Below, piece after piece: positions 35,098 to 45,102 of a stretch of 64,000 nt of DNA. Source of the stretch: Prolixibacteraceae bacterium (GTDB lineage: Bacteria > Bacteroidota > Bacteroidia > Bacteroidales > Prolixibacteraceae); the NCBI GenBank assembly GCA_019459485.1, contig JAIBEZ010000056.1, positions 1-64,000 on the forward strand. The letters are read 5' to 3'. The stretch's first letter is position 1. Each line of letters begins with the position of its first letter. The notes under the pieces were generated by a model that ran no database searches, was not told the DNA's origin, and saw nothing but the letters and a program-made list of their open reading frames with translations. The position numbers and the translations under genes are program-made.

Positions 35098-35136
35098 AAA
35101 AATCCCGAAATCTGAAGAAGGTTTCGGGATTTTTTA
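35098..35136. terminator. Bidirectional terminator after actF
   Basis: The stem aaaaatcccgaaa (35098-35110) / tttcgggattttt (35122-35134) carries its own A and T runs, so it works for actF (+) and for the convergent gene at 35149 (-). Confidence 0.88.
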
Positions 35137-35148
35137 TTAGTCAATTTA

Positions 35149-35673
35149 TCATCTGACATAGTGCATCTGAACCAGCCCTTTCTCAAACGATTTTACATTA
35201 ATAAGTTGAAGCTTTTGCTCCTGAAGACCGCCCTTAAACAGCCGGATTCCATCACCCAACAAAACCGGAATAATTGAAATAGTCAACTCGTCGATCAAAT
35301 CCTCCTGAAGCAACTGATGAATGGTTTCGGCTCCGCCATCGCAATAAATATTCTTTCCTTTCTGACTTTTCAGGGTTGAGATAAGTTCAGGTAAATTTCC
35401 GGAGCAGAATTGAATATTGCCTGAATCAGGCTTTGGTGTGCGGGTTAAAACAAACACCTTCCGATCGCCATAAGGCCAATCAATGCCCATTGCGAGGATT
35501 TTGTCGTAAGTTTTTCGCCCAAGAATTACTGCATCAATTGTTTCGATAAACTTCGAATAGCCGTAATCTTCACCTTCCTGTTCAACATCCGTTAGAAAGC
35601 TGATATCATCATCTTGTTTGGCAATGTATCCATCCAAACTCATGGCGATGTATATACCAAGTTTGCGATTCAT
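35149..35673 (-). CDS. Dihydrofolate reductase family protein (RibD C-terminal-like)
   Basis: A 174-residue NADPH-type reductase of the YwjB/YyaP group: LGIYIAMSLDGYIA at the start, DAVILGRKTYDKI (about residues 48-60), KVFVLTR and IYCDGGAETIHQLL, the dinucleotide-binding loop. It is related to DHFR and the RibD reductase domain; the substrate is unknown. It follows YyaL (35723) on the same strand by 49 bp. Confidence 0.88.
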   Translation of the reverse strand: MNRKLGIYIAMSLDGYIAKQDDDISFLTDVEQEGEDYGYSKFIETIDAVILGRKTYDKILAMGIDWPYGDRKVFVLTRTPKPDSGNIQFCSGNLPELISTLKSQKGKNIYCDGGAETIHQLLQEDLIDELTISIIPVLLGDGIRLFKGGLQEQKLQLINVKSFEKGLVQMHYVR

Positions 35674-35722
35674 ACTGTAAGTTATTAAATGTCTTTTGTT
35701 TACTGAAACTGAATACTGATCA

Positions 35723-37759
35723 CTATTTCTTTCTGATTATCGAAAGCGCTTCCTCCACCGTTTGAACCGGAAGTTGGCAGCTACTATCCTGGCAAATGTA
35801 AATCAGCGTTTTCCCGGCTACGAATCTGTTTACCAATAAAGGCAAATCATTTTCCGAAGTTCCGGCGCAAAAAACAACCTGAGGCAAATAGTTTATCTGT
35901 AGCGCTTTTAACAAATTCAATGCATTTTCGCCGATAATTGCAATCTCAAAATGAGTTCCGGTCATATCCAGCATCAGTTGCGACCAATTGCTGTAACCTG
36001 AAGGATAATCAACCATATTGCCACTGACCAAATCAAGCATTTCGCGGGCAGTTTTCAGGTATTCAGGCCGATCGAGTAAATACGAAAGCCTGAATAAATT
36101 TTTCGCCATGACGGAGTTTGACGCAGGAATCACATTGTCGTGAATTTCATAAGTCCGCGTAATCAGATCCTTCTGATCATTGGATGTAAAACTGAAGACA
36201 TTCTTTTCAGTGTCAAAGAATTCAGTCAGTGTAATTTTTGTTAAACGGGCAGCCTCATCGAGCCAGCTTTTCTCACTGGTGCATTCAAAAATTGCGGTAA
36301 ATGCTTCTATAACAAAAGCATAATCTTCCAGGAAACCGTTGATTTTGGCCTGATTGTTTTTATATGAGTGAAGGAGACGACCGTCATCACCAATCATTTT
36401 TGATTTCAGGAACATTGCATTTTTCAACGCTAACTGAAGGTATTCGTCCTGCCCCATTGCATTGTAGCAACCGAGCAACCCGGTTATGGTCATTGCATTC
36501 CACGAAGCCAGGATTTTATCATCAAGTCCGGGGCGAATTCTTTTTTCGCGTTCGGTAAGCAACTGCAATTTCCAGGTTTTCAGTTTAGCTTCAAGCTCTT
36601 TTTCCTGAAGTTGATGACTGGTGGCAAACGATGCATTTTCTTCCGTCCGCAGCAGAATGTATTGATTGTACTCCCAAAATCCCAGCGAATTCACATTGAA
36701 GTATTCGCTGAAAAGAGCAAAGTCATTTTTTAATATCAGTTCGAGTTCCGATTTCGTCCAGACGTAGAATTTCCCTTCTTCGCCTTCGCTATCGGCATCG
36801 AGCGCCGAATAAAATCCATTTTCAGGAGAAAGCAACTCCCGTTTCAAAAATTCCACCGTTTCCACCATTACTTGTTTATAGTTTGGATTCGGTTCTGTTT
36901 TGAAAGCATTTGCATACAACCCGAGTAATTGTGCATTGTCGTAAAGCATTTTCTCGAAGTGCGGAACTTTCCAGATTTCGTCGGTCGAATAGCGGGCAAA
37001 ACCACCGCCAATCTGATCGTACAACCCGCCAAACGACATTTTTTGCAAGGTCAGTTTTACCTGATCCAATATTTTTTCATCCTGAAATTGCTGCCCTGCG
37101 CGAAGCAGAAACTGCCAGTTGTTTGGAAGCATAAACTTCGGAGCGCCTTTGGTACCTCCATTTTTGGTATCGAACTGATTGCTCCATTTTGAAAGAAGCG
37201 TTGGCAGCAACAATGGATCTGAATTCGCTTGACTGTTTGAAACAGAAGTCAGCGAATTTTGCTCAATTCCCCGGTGCATCTTTTCAGCATATTCTACTGT
37301 TTTTTCAAGATTTTCGTCATAAAAAACAGAGACCGCATTCAATGCTTCCACCCAACTGTCTTTTGGGAAATATGTTCCGCCCCAGATCGGGCGTCCATCA
37401 GGCAGAGCAATCGCGTTGAGCGGCCAGCCACCACGTCCGGTTAATAGCTGCACGGCTGTCATGTAAATGTGATCGATGTCAGGGCGTTCTTCCCGATCGA
37501 TTTTAATACACACAAAATGTTCGTTCATTAAGCGGGCAACATCGGCATCTTCAAATGATTCGTGCTCCATCACGTGGCACCAGTGACAAGCTGAGTAGCC
37601 AATACTGATGAGCAAAAGTTTGTTTTCCGATTTTGCCTGATTCAGCGCCTTTTCGCCCCACGGCTGCCAGTTAACCGGATTGTGCGCATGTTGCAGCAAA
37701 TACGGCGATGTTTCGTGAATCAGTTCGTTGGTATATTTTTCTTCTTGCATGTTTTCCAA
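35723..37759 (-). CDS. Thioredoxin domain-containing protein, YyaL/spermatogenesis-associated 20 family (DUF255)
   Basis: A 678-residue protein. Residues 1-165 are a thioredoxin-like DUF255 domain ([15 protein letters not shown]) with the CxxC site C58-H-W-C61. The rest is an alpha/alpha barrel resembling N-acylglucosamine epimerases ([35 protein letters not shown]). The biological role of the family is unknown. No signal peptide is seen, so it is cytoplasmic. An alternative start, MQEEKYTNE, lies 3 residues in. Confidence 0.92.
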   Translation of the reverse strand: MENMQEEKYTNELIHETSPYLLQHAHNPVNWQPWGEKALNQAKSENKLLLISIGYSACHWCHVMEHESFEDADVARLMNEHFVCIKIDREERPDIDHIYMTAVQLLTGRGGWPLNAIALPDGRPIWGGTYFPKDSWVEALNAVSVFYDENLEKTVEYAEKMHRGIEQNSLTSVSNSQANSDPLLLPTLLSKWSNQFDTKNGGTKGAPKFMLPNNWQFLLRAGQQFQDEKILDQVKLTLQKMSFGGLYDQIGGGFARYSTDEIWKVPHFEKMLYDNAQLLGLYANAFKTEPNPNYKQVMVETVEFLKRELLSPENGFYSALDADSEGEEGKFYVWTKSELELILKNDFALFSEYFNVNSLGFWEYNQYILLRTEENASFATSHQLQEKELEAKLKTWKLQLLTEREKRIRPGLDDKILASWNAMTITGLLGCYNAMGQDEYLQLALKNAMFLKSKMIGDDGRLLHSYKNNQAKINGFLEDYAFVIEAFTAIFECTSEKSWLDEAARLTKITLTEFFDTEKNVFSFTSNDQKDLITRTYEIHDNVIPASNSVMAKNLFRLSYLLDRPEYLKTAREMLDLVSGNMVDYPSGYSNWSQLMLDMTGTHFEIAIIGENALNLLKALQINYLPQVVFCAGTSENDLPLLVNRFVAGKTLIYICQDSSCQLPVQTVEEALSIIRKK

Positions 37760-37834
37760 ATTTTGTATTGCAAGGAAAACAAGTGGGTGGAAAGAAAGTT
37801 TTTGAGGAGATCAGGTGGTGAGATTCAGCTCAGT

Positions 37835-38191
37835 TTAATTAATGTTCTTAATTAATTCCTGTAATTCTTTGTCTGAAATTGTTGCTGTTTCGCCTTTGTT
37901 ATAAATTGAAATGAGGATAACAGTTATATTTTCGCCATCAAATTCAGCAATGCCCAGAATTTCTGTTTCAAGATGACTGATTACCCTTAAACCCCCACTT
38001 TTACCCTTGTTTTTACTTTTTGTCGCTAATCGGATTTTATAGCTATCATTTCCAAGCGGAGTTCCCATCCTGGGATTATCTTTCAGGTCCAATCCAAGTT
38101 GAAATAATTCTCTGGTTAAGGAAGGATATTTCTTTAGAAGCGGTTTTGCCTGCCTTTTAAAGCTTTTGGCAATTCTAACTGTCACTTTCAT
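37835..38191 (-). CDS. RelE/ParE-type toxin of a type II toxin-antitoxin pair
   Basis: A 118-residue protein with the RelE/ParE pattern: IAKSFKRQAKPLLKKYPSL (helices 1-2), GTPLGNDSYKIRLATKSKNKGKSGGLRVI (strands with basic residues) and the C-terminal strand VILISIYNKGE. Such toxins cut mRNA on the ribosome or poison gyrase; which of these applies is not clear. Its start overlaps the end of the upstream gene by 17 bp, the classic antitoxin-toxin order. Confidence 0.78.
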   Translation of the reverse strand: MKVTVRIAKSFKRQAKPLLKKYPSLTRELFQLGLDLKDNPRMGTPLGNDSYKIRLATKSKNKGKSGGLRVISHLETEILGIAEFDGENITVILISIYNKGETATISDKELQELIKNIN

Positions 38192-38399
38192 TCAGAAAGT
38201 CTGATAGCGTTTGAAATTCTTCATACTTTTTGTTAGCAACTTTTATTTCACTCAATCCATCTTTTATTGCTAACAAAACCTCAAGTTTATTCTGAAGTTT
38301 TTTGTAGTCAGAATTGATTTTTTCCCAGATATGAAATGGTACAACAACTGAAGTTTTTACTCCGTGCTCGTCAACAATATATTGCATTGCATTCTTCAT
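38175..38399 (-). CDS. Putative antitoxin of the RelE/ParE pair
   Basis: A 74-residue protein (MKNAMQYIVDEHGVKTSVVVPFHIW..) that looks like a Phd/YefM-like or Bacteroidetes-type antitoxin: a short DNA-binding start (YIVDEHGVKTSVVVP) and an acidic helical tail (LSDFLNESDS). I chose ATG 38399 because the preceding 17 residues (from 38450) overlap the PhzF stop and look unrelated. It overlaps the toxin by 17 bp. No operator palindrome is obvious upstream. Confidence 0.72.
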   Translation of the reverse strand: MKNAMQYIVDEHGVKTSVVVPFHIWEKINSDYKKLQNKLEVLLAIKDGLSEIKVANKKYEEFQTLSDFLNESDS

Positions 38400-38446
38400 G
38401 GCAGCCTTTTCTCTTGAATATGAAGTATAAAAGTACAAAATCTGAT

Positions 38447-39229
38447 TCAAACCTCAATCTCGCCTCTTAAATAAGTAACCGCTTTTCCGGCAATCAAAAC
38501 CCTTTCCCCATCAAGTTTGCACCAAAGCTGCCCACCTCTTTCTGAAAGTTGGAGTGCGGTCAATTCGGTCTTGTTGAATCGTTTTGCCCAAAAAGGAATC
38601 AAAGTTGTATGTGCTGAGCCGGTCACAGGATCTTCATTTACACCCACTGCCGGAGCAAAAAAGCGGCTTACAAAATCTACGTCTTTGCCTTTTGCTGTGA
38701 CGATAATTCCACGAGCATTGGTAGACAGCAACATTGAAATGTCTGGCTGGAATTTTCGGATTGTTTCTTCTGAATCAAACAGCAAAAGGAAATCGGTTCT
38801 CCCTTTGAAGGTTGCTAAAGGATGAACGCCGAAAGTTTCTGCAAAAACAGGAACTGCATCAACAGCTTGAACAAAATCAGCAGGAAAGTCGAGTTGCAAC
38901 TTATCGTCAATTTTTCTGACCGTCAGCATTCCGCTTCGGCTGTTAAAATTAATGTGCGTTCCGGCAAAATTCAATTCGTTGAATAAAATATGAGCCGTTG
39001 CCAGTGTTGCATGTCCGCAAAGGTTTACCTCTGCTTTTGGCGTAAACCAGCGAATGTGAAAATCATCGCCTTCAGGAATAAAAAAAGCGGTTTCCGAAAG
39101 ATTATTTTCGGCAGCAATTTGTTGCATCAAATTTTCCGGGAGCCATTCATCAAGAGGAATTACCGCAGCCGGATTTCCTTTAAACAGTCCGGAAGCAAAA
39201 GCATCGGCCTGATAGATTTTTAGTTTCAT
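38447..39229 (-). CDS. PhzF family isomerase/epimerase
   Basis: A 260-residue PhzF-type protein with the two-fold diaminopimelate-epimerase-like fold. The catalytic Glu is E46 in NLSETAFF; NLCGHATLATAHIL and DPVTGSAHTTLIPFW are the paired helix-start signatures. The substrate is unknown in most members. The stop of a TonB receptor lies 3 bp upstream on the same strand, so the two may be cotranscribed. Confidence 0.92.
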   Translation of the reverse strand: MKLKIYQADAFASGLFKGNPAAVIPLDEWLPENLMQQIAAENNLSETAFFIPEGDDFHIRWFTPKAEVNLCGHATLATAHILFNELNFAGTHINFNSRSGMLTVRKIDDKLQLDFPADFVQAVDAVPVFAETFGVHPLATFKGRTDFLLLFDSEETIRKFQPDISMLLSTNARGIIVTAKGKDVDFVSRFFAPAVGVNEDPVTGSAHTTLIPFWAKRFNKTELTALQLSERGGQLWCKLDGERVLIAGKAVTYLRGEIEV

Positions 39230-39232
39230 TTT

Positions 39233-41689
39233 TTAGAATTTTACCGTCAGTTTCAAATTTAATTTCCTTTTGGTCAGGTAATTTGGTACGCCAAACAAGT
39301 CGCCGGTATTGTTGGCCACCCACAAGTACGAAATGGTATTGTTAATGCCCAGCAAGTTGAACACTTCAAGGCTCAGCCACATGTCTTTGATTGAATTGAA
39401 CGCTTTGTACCTGAAATCCTTGTGATCCGGATCTATCAGTACCTTGGAAAAGCCGAGGTCAATTCTCCGGTAAGGAGGAATGCGGAATTGATCCATGTAT
39501 CGCTCCGAGTTGGGAGGTCCAGTTGGAAGGCGCGAACCGTAAAAAGCGGTCAGGTTCATTTTCCAGGTTGGATTTCCGGGGAAGTAATCCTGAAAAAATA
39601 CACTGAAATTGAATCGCTGATCGGTTGGGCGGGGAATATAACCATGACCGTCTTTCAGAATGTCTTCTTCCGTTTTCATTATTGAAAGGCTAGCCCACGA
39701 TTCAATTCCGCTTACAAATTCGCCGTTTACTTTCATATCCAAACCTGTTGCATAGCCGTTTGCAGTCTGATTGGGCAAATATCGGATGCGAACATTGTCA
39801 ATCTGATAGGGAGTGAGGTTCTTCATTACTTTAAAATAGGCTTCCGTACTGAACTTAAACGGCCGGTCCCATGCCCGAAAAATATAGTCAGTTCCGAAAA
39901 GCACCTGGGTTGAGCGCTGTGCCTTTGTATTCGGATAAATTAGTCCGTTGCGGTCTTTCAACTCTTTGTAGAATGCCGGCTGATTGTACACACCTCCAGA
40001 AAGATGAAACACGAAATTGGCATCCCAATCCGGGAAATATCGAAAAGTTGCACGCGGACTGATAAAAAATTCGTCGGTAAACGACCAGTATTGAGCCCGA
40101 ATCCCTCCGGTAGCATACAATGCTCCTTTGTTGATTGGTATTTGATAGGTATCCTGAATGTAAGCCGTAAACCGGGTGGAACTCATGCTATGATCGGTGT
40201 TGGTTGTGCTAAAAAGTTTAAGTTCCTGTTCAGCATTCGGATCATAAGGTTTAGACGGATCGTACTGTTTGTGCGGCAATGAATATCCGGTTGAATCACG
40301 CAAAACCCATTCGTTCATCTGGTCATCAATTTTTTCAATCTGAGCCTTAATTCCCCAATTCATCAAATGGCTTTCCGAGTTGTAAGCGCCTTTGTGTTCG
40401 AAACTGTAAACGGTGGCATCCAAATAATTGCGGGCATGATTTATAAAAGTACCAACTCCAATATTCAAAACACTGTCGCCCAGATTATCAGATCCCAGAT
40501 TGCGCTCCAGTTCATTCAGGTAATAGTCTCCTCTGATGTCGTAAGTTTCTTCTTCCCTGGAATGAAAAGCCGAAGCGATGAATTTCATGTTCAGCCGGTC
40601 GCCCGGATGGTAATTTGCAACCAGCGCTCCGGTGGAAGTAGCAAATCGATCTACTTCCTGACCTTCGAAATAAACGGTTGCGTTATATGCCTGGTTCCAG
40701 GTACCGAAACTTGTTTTACGCGTTTGCGGAACAAAATTATATTGATTTTGAGCCACATTGCCCAGAAACGAAATATCGAATGCTTTGCTGAATTTGTAGG
40801 TCAGATACGTTTGGGCATCGATGAACCGCGGATTGTATTCTCCCTTTTCATCGAGCGTACCCAGCAAGTATCGGTTTGTTTTGTATCGAATTCCGGTAAT
40901 GTGCGAAAATTTGCCGTTTTTGCTCAAATCCTCCAGTTGCAGCGAACCGCCCAAAAGGCTGACGGATGCAGAACCTGCAAATTCAGTAGGTTTTCGGTAT
41001 TTGATATCAAGTACCGACGACATTTTATCTCCGTATTTTGCATCGAAACCACCAGCCGAAAATTCGATGGACGAAACCATGTCAGAATTAATAAAGCTCA
41101 TGCCTTCCTGCTGACCCGCGCGAATGAGCATTGGCCGATAAACCTCGATATCATTTACATACACAAGGTTTTCATCAAAATTTCCACCTCTTACAGAATA
41201 TTGTGAACTCAACTCGTTGTTGGTCGATACTCCGGGGAGTGTTTTTATCAGCGCTTCTACCCCACCGGTTCCGGCATCGGTAATGCTGGTAAGGAATTTG
41301 GAGTCAATCCGGTCCATGTTCGTTTTTTTGCGCCTGTGCTCCGTCACCTGAACTTCTCCAATTTCCTGATTAATTTGACGCAGAACAACATCGAAGTTTA
41401 TCCGTTGCTCTTCAGTAGCGGTGATTGTTTTCTCAACCATCTGGTATCCAATCATTGAATAAGCAATAACTACCGATTTTTTTGCAGGAATGCGCAAGAG
41501 ATATTCCCCATCTCGGTTCGAAACGGTACCGATGGTCGAATTTTTCAGTGAAATGTTTGCCAGCTCAACAGGTTTGCCGGTTTCGTCGGTTACTTTTCCA
41601 AATAAAGTGGCATTGTTGCTTTGTGCAAATACGCTTGCAGCACTTAAAATCAGAAGGAATTGGAATAAAAATGATTTAATTGACCTCAT
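39233..41689 (-). CDS. TonB-dependent receptor with a CarboxypepD_reg-like domain
   Basis: An 818-residue outer-membrane receptor. The signal peptide ends ASVFAQ; a carboxypeptidase-regulatory-like beta domain covers about 28-110 (FGKVTDETGKPVELANISL); the plug is at about 115-230 (SVRGGNFDENLVYVNDIEVY); and a 22-strand-type barrel ends in Phe (LNLKLTVKF), the usual barrel closure signal. It imports a large substrate with TonB energy; the ligand is unknown and no SusD partner is adjacent. It is divergent from another TonB receptor at 41882 across a 192-bp shared control region. Confidence 0.9.
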   Translation of the reverse strand: MRSIKSFLFQFLLILSAASVFAQSNNATLFGKVTDETGKPVELANISLKNSTIGTVSNRDGEYLLRIPAKKSVVIAYSMIGYQMVEKTITATEEQRINFDVVLRQINQEIGEVQVTEHRRKKTNMDRIDSKFLTSITDAGTGGVEALIKTLPGVSTNNELSSQYSVRGGNFDENLVYVNDIEVYRPMLIRAGQQEGMSFINSDMVSSIEFSAGGFDAKYGDKMSSVLDIKYRKPTEFAGSASVSLLGGSLQLEDLSKNGKFSHITGIRYKTNRYLLGTLDEKGEYNPRFIDAQTYLTYKFSKAFDISFLGNVAQNQYNFVPQTRKTSFGTWNQAYNATVYFEGQEVDRFATSTGALVANYHPGDRLNMKFIASAFHSREEETYDIRGDYYLNELERNLGSDNLGDSVLNIGVGTFINHARNYLDATVYSFEHKGAYNSESHLMNWGIKAQIEKIDDQMNEWVLRDSTGYSLPHKQYDPSKPYDPNAEQELKLFSTTNTDHSMSSTRFTAYIQDTYQIPINKGALYATGGIRAQYWSFTDEFFISPRATFRYFPDWDANFVFHLSGGVYNQPAFYKELKDRNGLIYPNTKAQRSTQVLFGTDYIFRAWDRPFKFSTEAYFKVMKNLTPYQIDNVRIRYLPNQTANGYATGLDMKVNGEFVSGIESWASLSIMKTEEDILKDGHGYIPRPTDQRFNFSVFFQDYFPGNPTWKMNLTAFYGSRLPTGPPNSERYMDQFRIPPYRRIDLGFSKVLIDPDHKDFRYKAFNSIKDMWLSLEVFNLLGINNTISYLWVANNTGDLFGVPNYLTKRKLNLKLTVKF

Positions 41690-41881
41690 GCCGGCAAAAA
41701 TAATATTTCTGCTATAATTAACTGTTCAGAAGTCTATAAATTGTTTCTGAGTGAAGGTTTTTGTTAAGTTCCCAATTAAATTCATCTCCTTATTTTACGA
41801 TTCATCCTGACCAAACAACGATCCGGTCATTTAAACTTTTTCTTCGTCCATTTCCGCCGTTATTTTGAAGAAAAAATAGCC

Positions 41882-44014
41882 ATGAAAACCATATTCATTT
41901 TATCATTTTTACTGTTGCTTCAGACTGGTATTTTTGCACAGGTCACAATTTCAGGTAAGGTTACCGATGAAAAAAAACTACCGCTTTCAGGAGCCAGTGT
42001 TTTTCTTCAGGAAACCTACGACGGAACCACGGCCGACAGTCTGGGCAATTTCAGTTTTAATACCAGCCGGAAAGGCGTTCAACAGCTTTCAGTTACATTT
42101 ATTGGCTACAAACCATTTCTCCGGAAGCTGGATTTGGACAGTGCGAAAACCATTAGCCTGAACATTGTTTTGCAGGAATCCGACGATCAGATTGACGAAG
42201 TGGTGATCAATGCCGGATCATTCGAAGCGGGTGACGAGAAGAAAGCAGTTATTCTTCGGATGTTTGATGTTGCCACAACACCCAGCGCACAGGGCGATAT
42301 TTTCGGCGCACTTGGCACGTTGCCCGGAATCCAGAAAGTGGGCGAAGACGGAAGGGTTTTCGTCAGGGGTGGCGAAGGCTACGAAACCAAAACGTTTATG
42401 GACGGAATGCTGGTTTCATCGCCGTACATGTCAAAAATGCCTGATATGCCAACCCGCGGCCGTTTTTCGCCTTTGCTTTTCAGCGGAACTTTGTTCAGCA
42501 CGGGTGCCTATTCAGCCGAATACGGACAGGCCTTGTCTTCCATTGTGGATATGAAAACCAATTCTGTAGAAACCGAAGATCAATCCAGCATTTCAATTAT
42601 GACCGTCGGGGTGATGGCCTCAACAACCAAATGCAGGGAGAAGTCATCTCTTTCGCTCAGTGGCGATTATGTCACCGGAGGACTTTCGAATGTGATCAAC
42701 AAACAGCAGGTTGACTGGATCAAAAGTCCGGTTGGAGTTGACGGAACCTTGATGTACCGCCACAAAACCAGCGAAACCGGAATGATCAAATTCTTTGGAA
42801 CATTCAACAACAGCACCAGCGGAATTCTTTATCCCAACACACAAACAGGTATAAAACAAAACATTTCGCTGAACAGCAATACTGTATATCTGAACAATAC
42901 CTACAACGAAATGCTGGGCGAAAAATGGATGGTTAAATCAGGAGTGGCCCTGAATTACGACCACCAAAAGATTGACATGGACAATGATCAGGTCGCCACA
43001 AATAAAAAAATGTTTCAGGCGAAACTGGGGTTCAGCCATTTTCTGAACGAACAGACAGAACTGAAATTTGGCGGCGATTGGGTAAACTTTTCGTACGAAC
43101 AAAAAATCAGAATGGATGGAAATTACCGGTTACCTTTCACCAATAACCAACTTTCGGGCTTTGCCGAGATGGAATACAAACTTTCTAAAAAATTTGCAAC
43201 CCGTTTTGGGGCAAGACTCGAAAATAGTTCACTCCTGAAAGGAACGACACTGGTTCCTCGCTTTTCAGGAGCATACAAAACCGGAAAACACAGTCAGGTT
43301 TCGCTCGCGTGTGGTCAGTTTTACCAAAATCCGGAGGACGATTACCTGAAGTTTGCACCTCAGCTAAATCCTGAAAAATCACAACATGCAGTGATGACCT
43401 GGCAATACATGACGGATTTGAAAACCTTCAGAATAGAAAGTTACCTGAAAAAATACAGCAATCTGGTGAAATTCAACCAGCCACTGGCAACCAATCCTTT
43501 GGATTACAACAACTCCGGAAGCGGATATGCAGAGGGAATCGACATTTTCTGGCGCGACAAGGAAACCTTTGATTTAACCGACTACTGGATTTCGTATTCG
43601 TGGATCAACGCCCGGCGCAATTACAAAGATTTCCAGATGACGGCTGTTCCGAATTATGTGTCTGAACACAACTTATCGGTGGTTTACAAACGATTTCTTC
43701 CAACACTCCGGACGTATGCATCGGTCACTTATTCGTTTGCCAGCAGCCGACCCTATCACGATCCAAACTTTTCGGGTTTCATGAATGCCAAAACCCAGTC
43801 CTACAACGACATCAGTTTAGGCTTGACCTACCTAACTGAACTATTTGGAAAACAATCGGTACTGCACCTGATGGTTAATAATCTGGCCGGATTTGACAAT
43901 ATTTATGGCTACAATTTTTCGGACACACCGAATGAAGCCGGTAAATATGAATCAACACCCATCAAATCGCCGTTTGTGAGGCAGGTAATCTTCCTCGTTT
44001 CAATCATGTTGTAA
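41882..44014 (+). CDS. TonB-dependent receptor with a CarboxypepD_reg-like domain
   Basis: A 710-residue outer-membrane receptor: signal peptide ending TGIFAQ, carboxypeptidase-like domain (ISGKVTDEKKLPLSGASVFL), plug (VFVRGGEGYETKTFMDGM, about residues 160-177) and barrel. The C-terminus (FLVSIML) lacks the usual terminal aromatic residue. It is followed by a LytS-type kinase (44 bp) and its LytTR regulator, which suggests that uptake and sensing are linked. The ligand is unknown. Confidence 0.88.
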   Translation: MKTIFILSFLLLLQTGIFAQVTISGKVTDEKKLPLSGASVFLQETYDGTTADSLGNFSFNTSRKGVQQLSVTFIGYKPFLRKLDLDSAKTISLNIVLQESDDQIDEVVINAGSFEAGDEKKAVILRMFDVATTPSAQGDIFGALGTLPGIQKVGEDGRVFVRGGEGYETKTFMDGMLVSSPYMSKMPDMPTRGRFSPLLFSGTLFSTGAYSAEYGQALSSIVDMKTNSVETEDQSSISIMTVGVMASTTKCREKSSLSLSGDYVTGGLSNVINKQQVDWIKSPVGVDGTLMYRHKTSETGMIKFFGTFNNSTSGILYPNTQTGIKQNISLNSNTVYLNNTYNEMLGEKWMVKSGVALNYDHQKIDMDNDQVATNKKMFQAKLGFSHFLNEQTELKFGGDWVNFSYEQKIRMDGNYRLPFTNNQLSGFAEMEYKLSKKFATRFGARLENSSLLKGTTLVPRFSGAYKTGKHSQVSLACGQFYQNPEDDYLKFAPQLNPEKSQHAVMTWQYMTDLKTFRIESYLKKYSNLVKFNQPLATNPLDYNNSGSGYAEGIDIFWRDKETFDLTDYWISYSWINARRNYKDFQMTAVPNYVSEHNLSVVYKRFLPTLRTYASVTYSFASSRPYHDPNFSGFMNAKTQSYNDISLGLTYLTELFGKQSVLHLMVNNLAGFDNIYGYNFSDTPNEAGKYESTPIKSPFVRQVIFLVSIML

Positions 44015-44058
44015 TTTTATTCTGTAATTTCGAAAAATCTAACATCGACTCCTGACCA

Positions 44059-45099
44059 ATGACTGAAAAACAAATCCAACTCAAAAAACTGATATGGCAG
44101 GTTCCTGCTTTTATTCTGTTGTTGATTGCAATAGGAAGCCTGATCATGCTTTTTACTCTTAAAGGAGATAAACTTACCGGACAAATGTTTCTTTATGGTT
44201 CGATAAATTCAGTTGTATTGGGAGGTTCTTTTGCGCTTGGACTTTCATTTATGATCAGCACACTTGATCGAAAACTGCCATGGCTGCATTTCCCGTTAAA
44301 ACGGCTTATCGTGCAATTTTTAGTCACTATTGGGTTCTCTTCAATCCTCATCGTAGTCGCCATACTGATAACGGGTTTCTTTTGGAAACAAAAAATCACT
44401 TCTGCCTATTTTTGGGAAACAGGCTATTTTATGGCAAAGGTTGCGTTTCTTTTTGTTTTTGCAGGCTCACTGATTTCCAACGCTATCATGTTTTTTAAAA
44501 ACTGGAAAGAGTCCGCCGTTCAGCAGGAAAAACTCAAACGCGAACAACTGGCGCTGCAATACGAAACCCTGAAAAGCCAGGTAAACCCGCATTTTCTTTT
44601 CAATAACCTGAATTCACTGACTTCGCTCATCAGCACCAATCCCGATAAAGCGATTGAATTTGTGAAGAAGCTTTCGGAGGTTTACCGCTATGTGCTCGAC
44701 CAAAAAGACCAGGAACTGGTGGCACTCGAAACTGAATTGAAATTTCTGGAATCGTATATTTTTCTTCAAAAAATCAGGTTCGAAACCAACCTGGATGTGC
44801 AAATCAATGTCAGCTCCAAAAATTTCAAGGTCATTCCTTTGTCCGTGCAAATGCTGGTTGAGAATGCCATCAAACACAACGAAATCTCAGATAAAAAGCC
44901 TTTGCAGATTCGCATTTTTACTACTGACGATGAGTTTCTCGTTGTGGAAAACCAGCTTCAGAAAAAATCCGGATCAGAAGGTTCCGGAACCGGGATTCAG
45001 AATATTAGTGACCGATACAAATTTTTTACCGAAAAGAATATGACAATCAATTTCAATTTAGAGCATTTTCGGGTAAGTATTCCTCTTTTAACCGATTAA
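44059..45099 (+). CDS. LytS/YehU-type sensor histidine kinase
   Basis: A 346-residue membrane kinase with four transmembrane helices in residues 12-145, a short linker and a His_kinase (PF06580) domain with the phosphoacceptor His in SQVNPHFLFNNLNSL (about residue 179), an N box VQMLVENAIKHN and a glycine loop GSGTGIQNISDR. It has no extracellular domain, so it may sense the membrane or a partner protein. The LytTR regulator starts 3 bp after its stop. Confidence 0.92.
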   Translation: MTEKQIQLKKLIWQVPAFILLLIAIGSLIMLFTLKGDKLTGQMFLYGSINSVVLGGSFALGLSFMISTLDRKLPWLHFPLKRLIVQFLVTIGFSSILIVVAILITGFFWKQKITSAYFWETGYFMAKVAFLFVFAGSLISNAIMFFKNWKESAVQQEKLKREQLALQYETLKSQVNPHFLFNNLNSLTSLISTNPDKAIEFVKKLSEVYRYVLDQKDQELVALETELKFLESYIFLQKIRFETNLDVQINVSSKNFKVIPLSVQMLVENAIKHNEISDKKPLQIRIFTTDDEFLVVENQLQKKSGSEGSGTGIQNISDRYKFFTEKNMTINFNLEHFRVSIPLLTD

Positions 45100-45102
45100 A
45101 CC

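Noticed and set aside
40367-41206. A 279-codon open frame on the plus strand opposite the TonB receptor
   Set aside because: It is fully antisense to a well supported receptor gene, has low-complexity, Cys/Phe-rich text and shows no domain.
41690-41881. A riboswitch between the two divergent TonB receptors
   Set aside because: No cobalamin, TPP or other riboswitch core sequence was recognised in the 192 bp.
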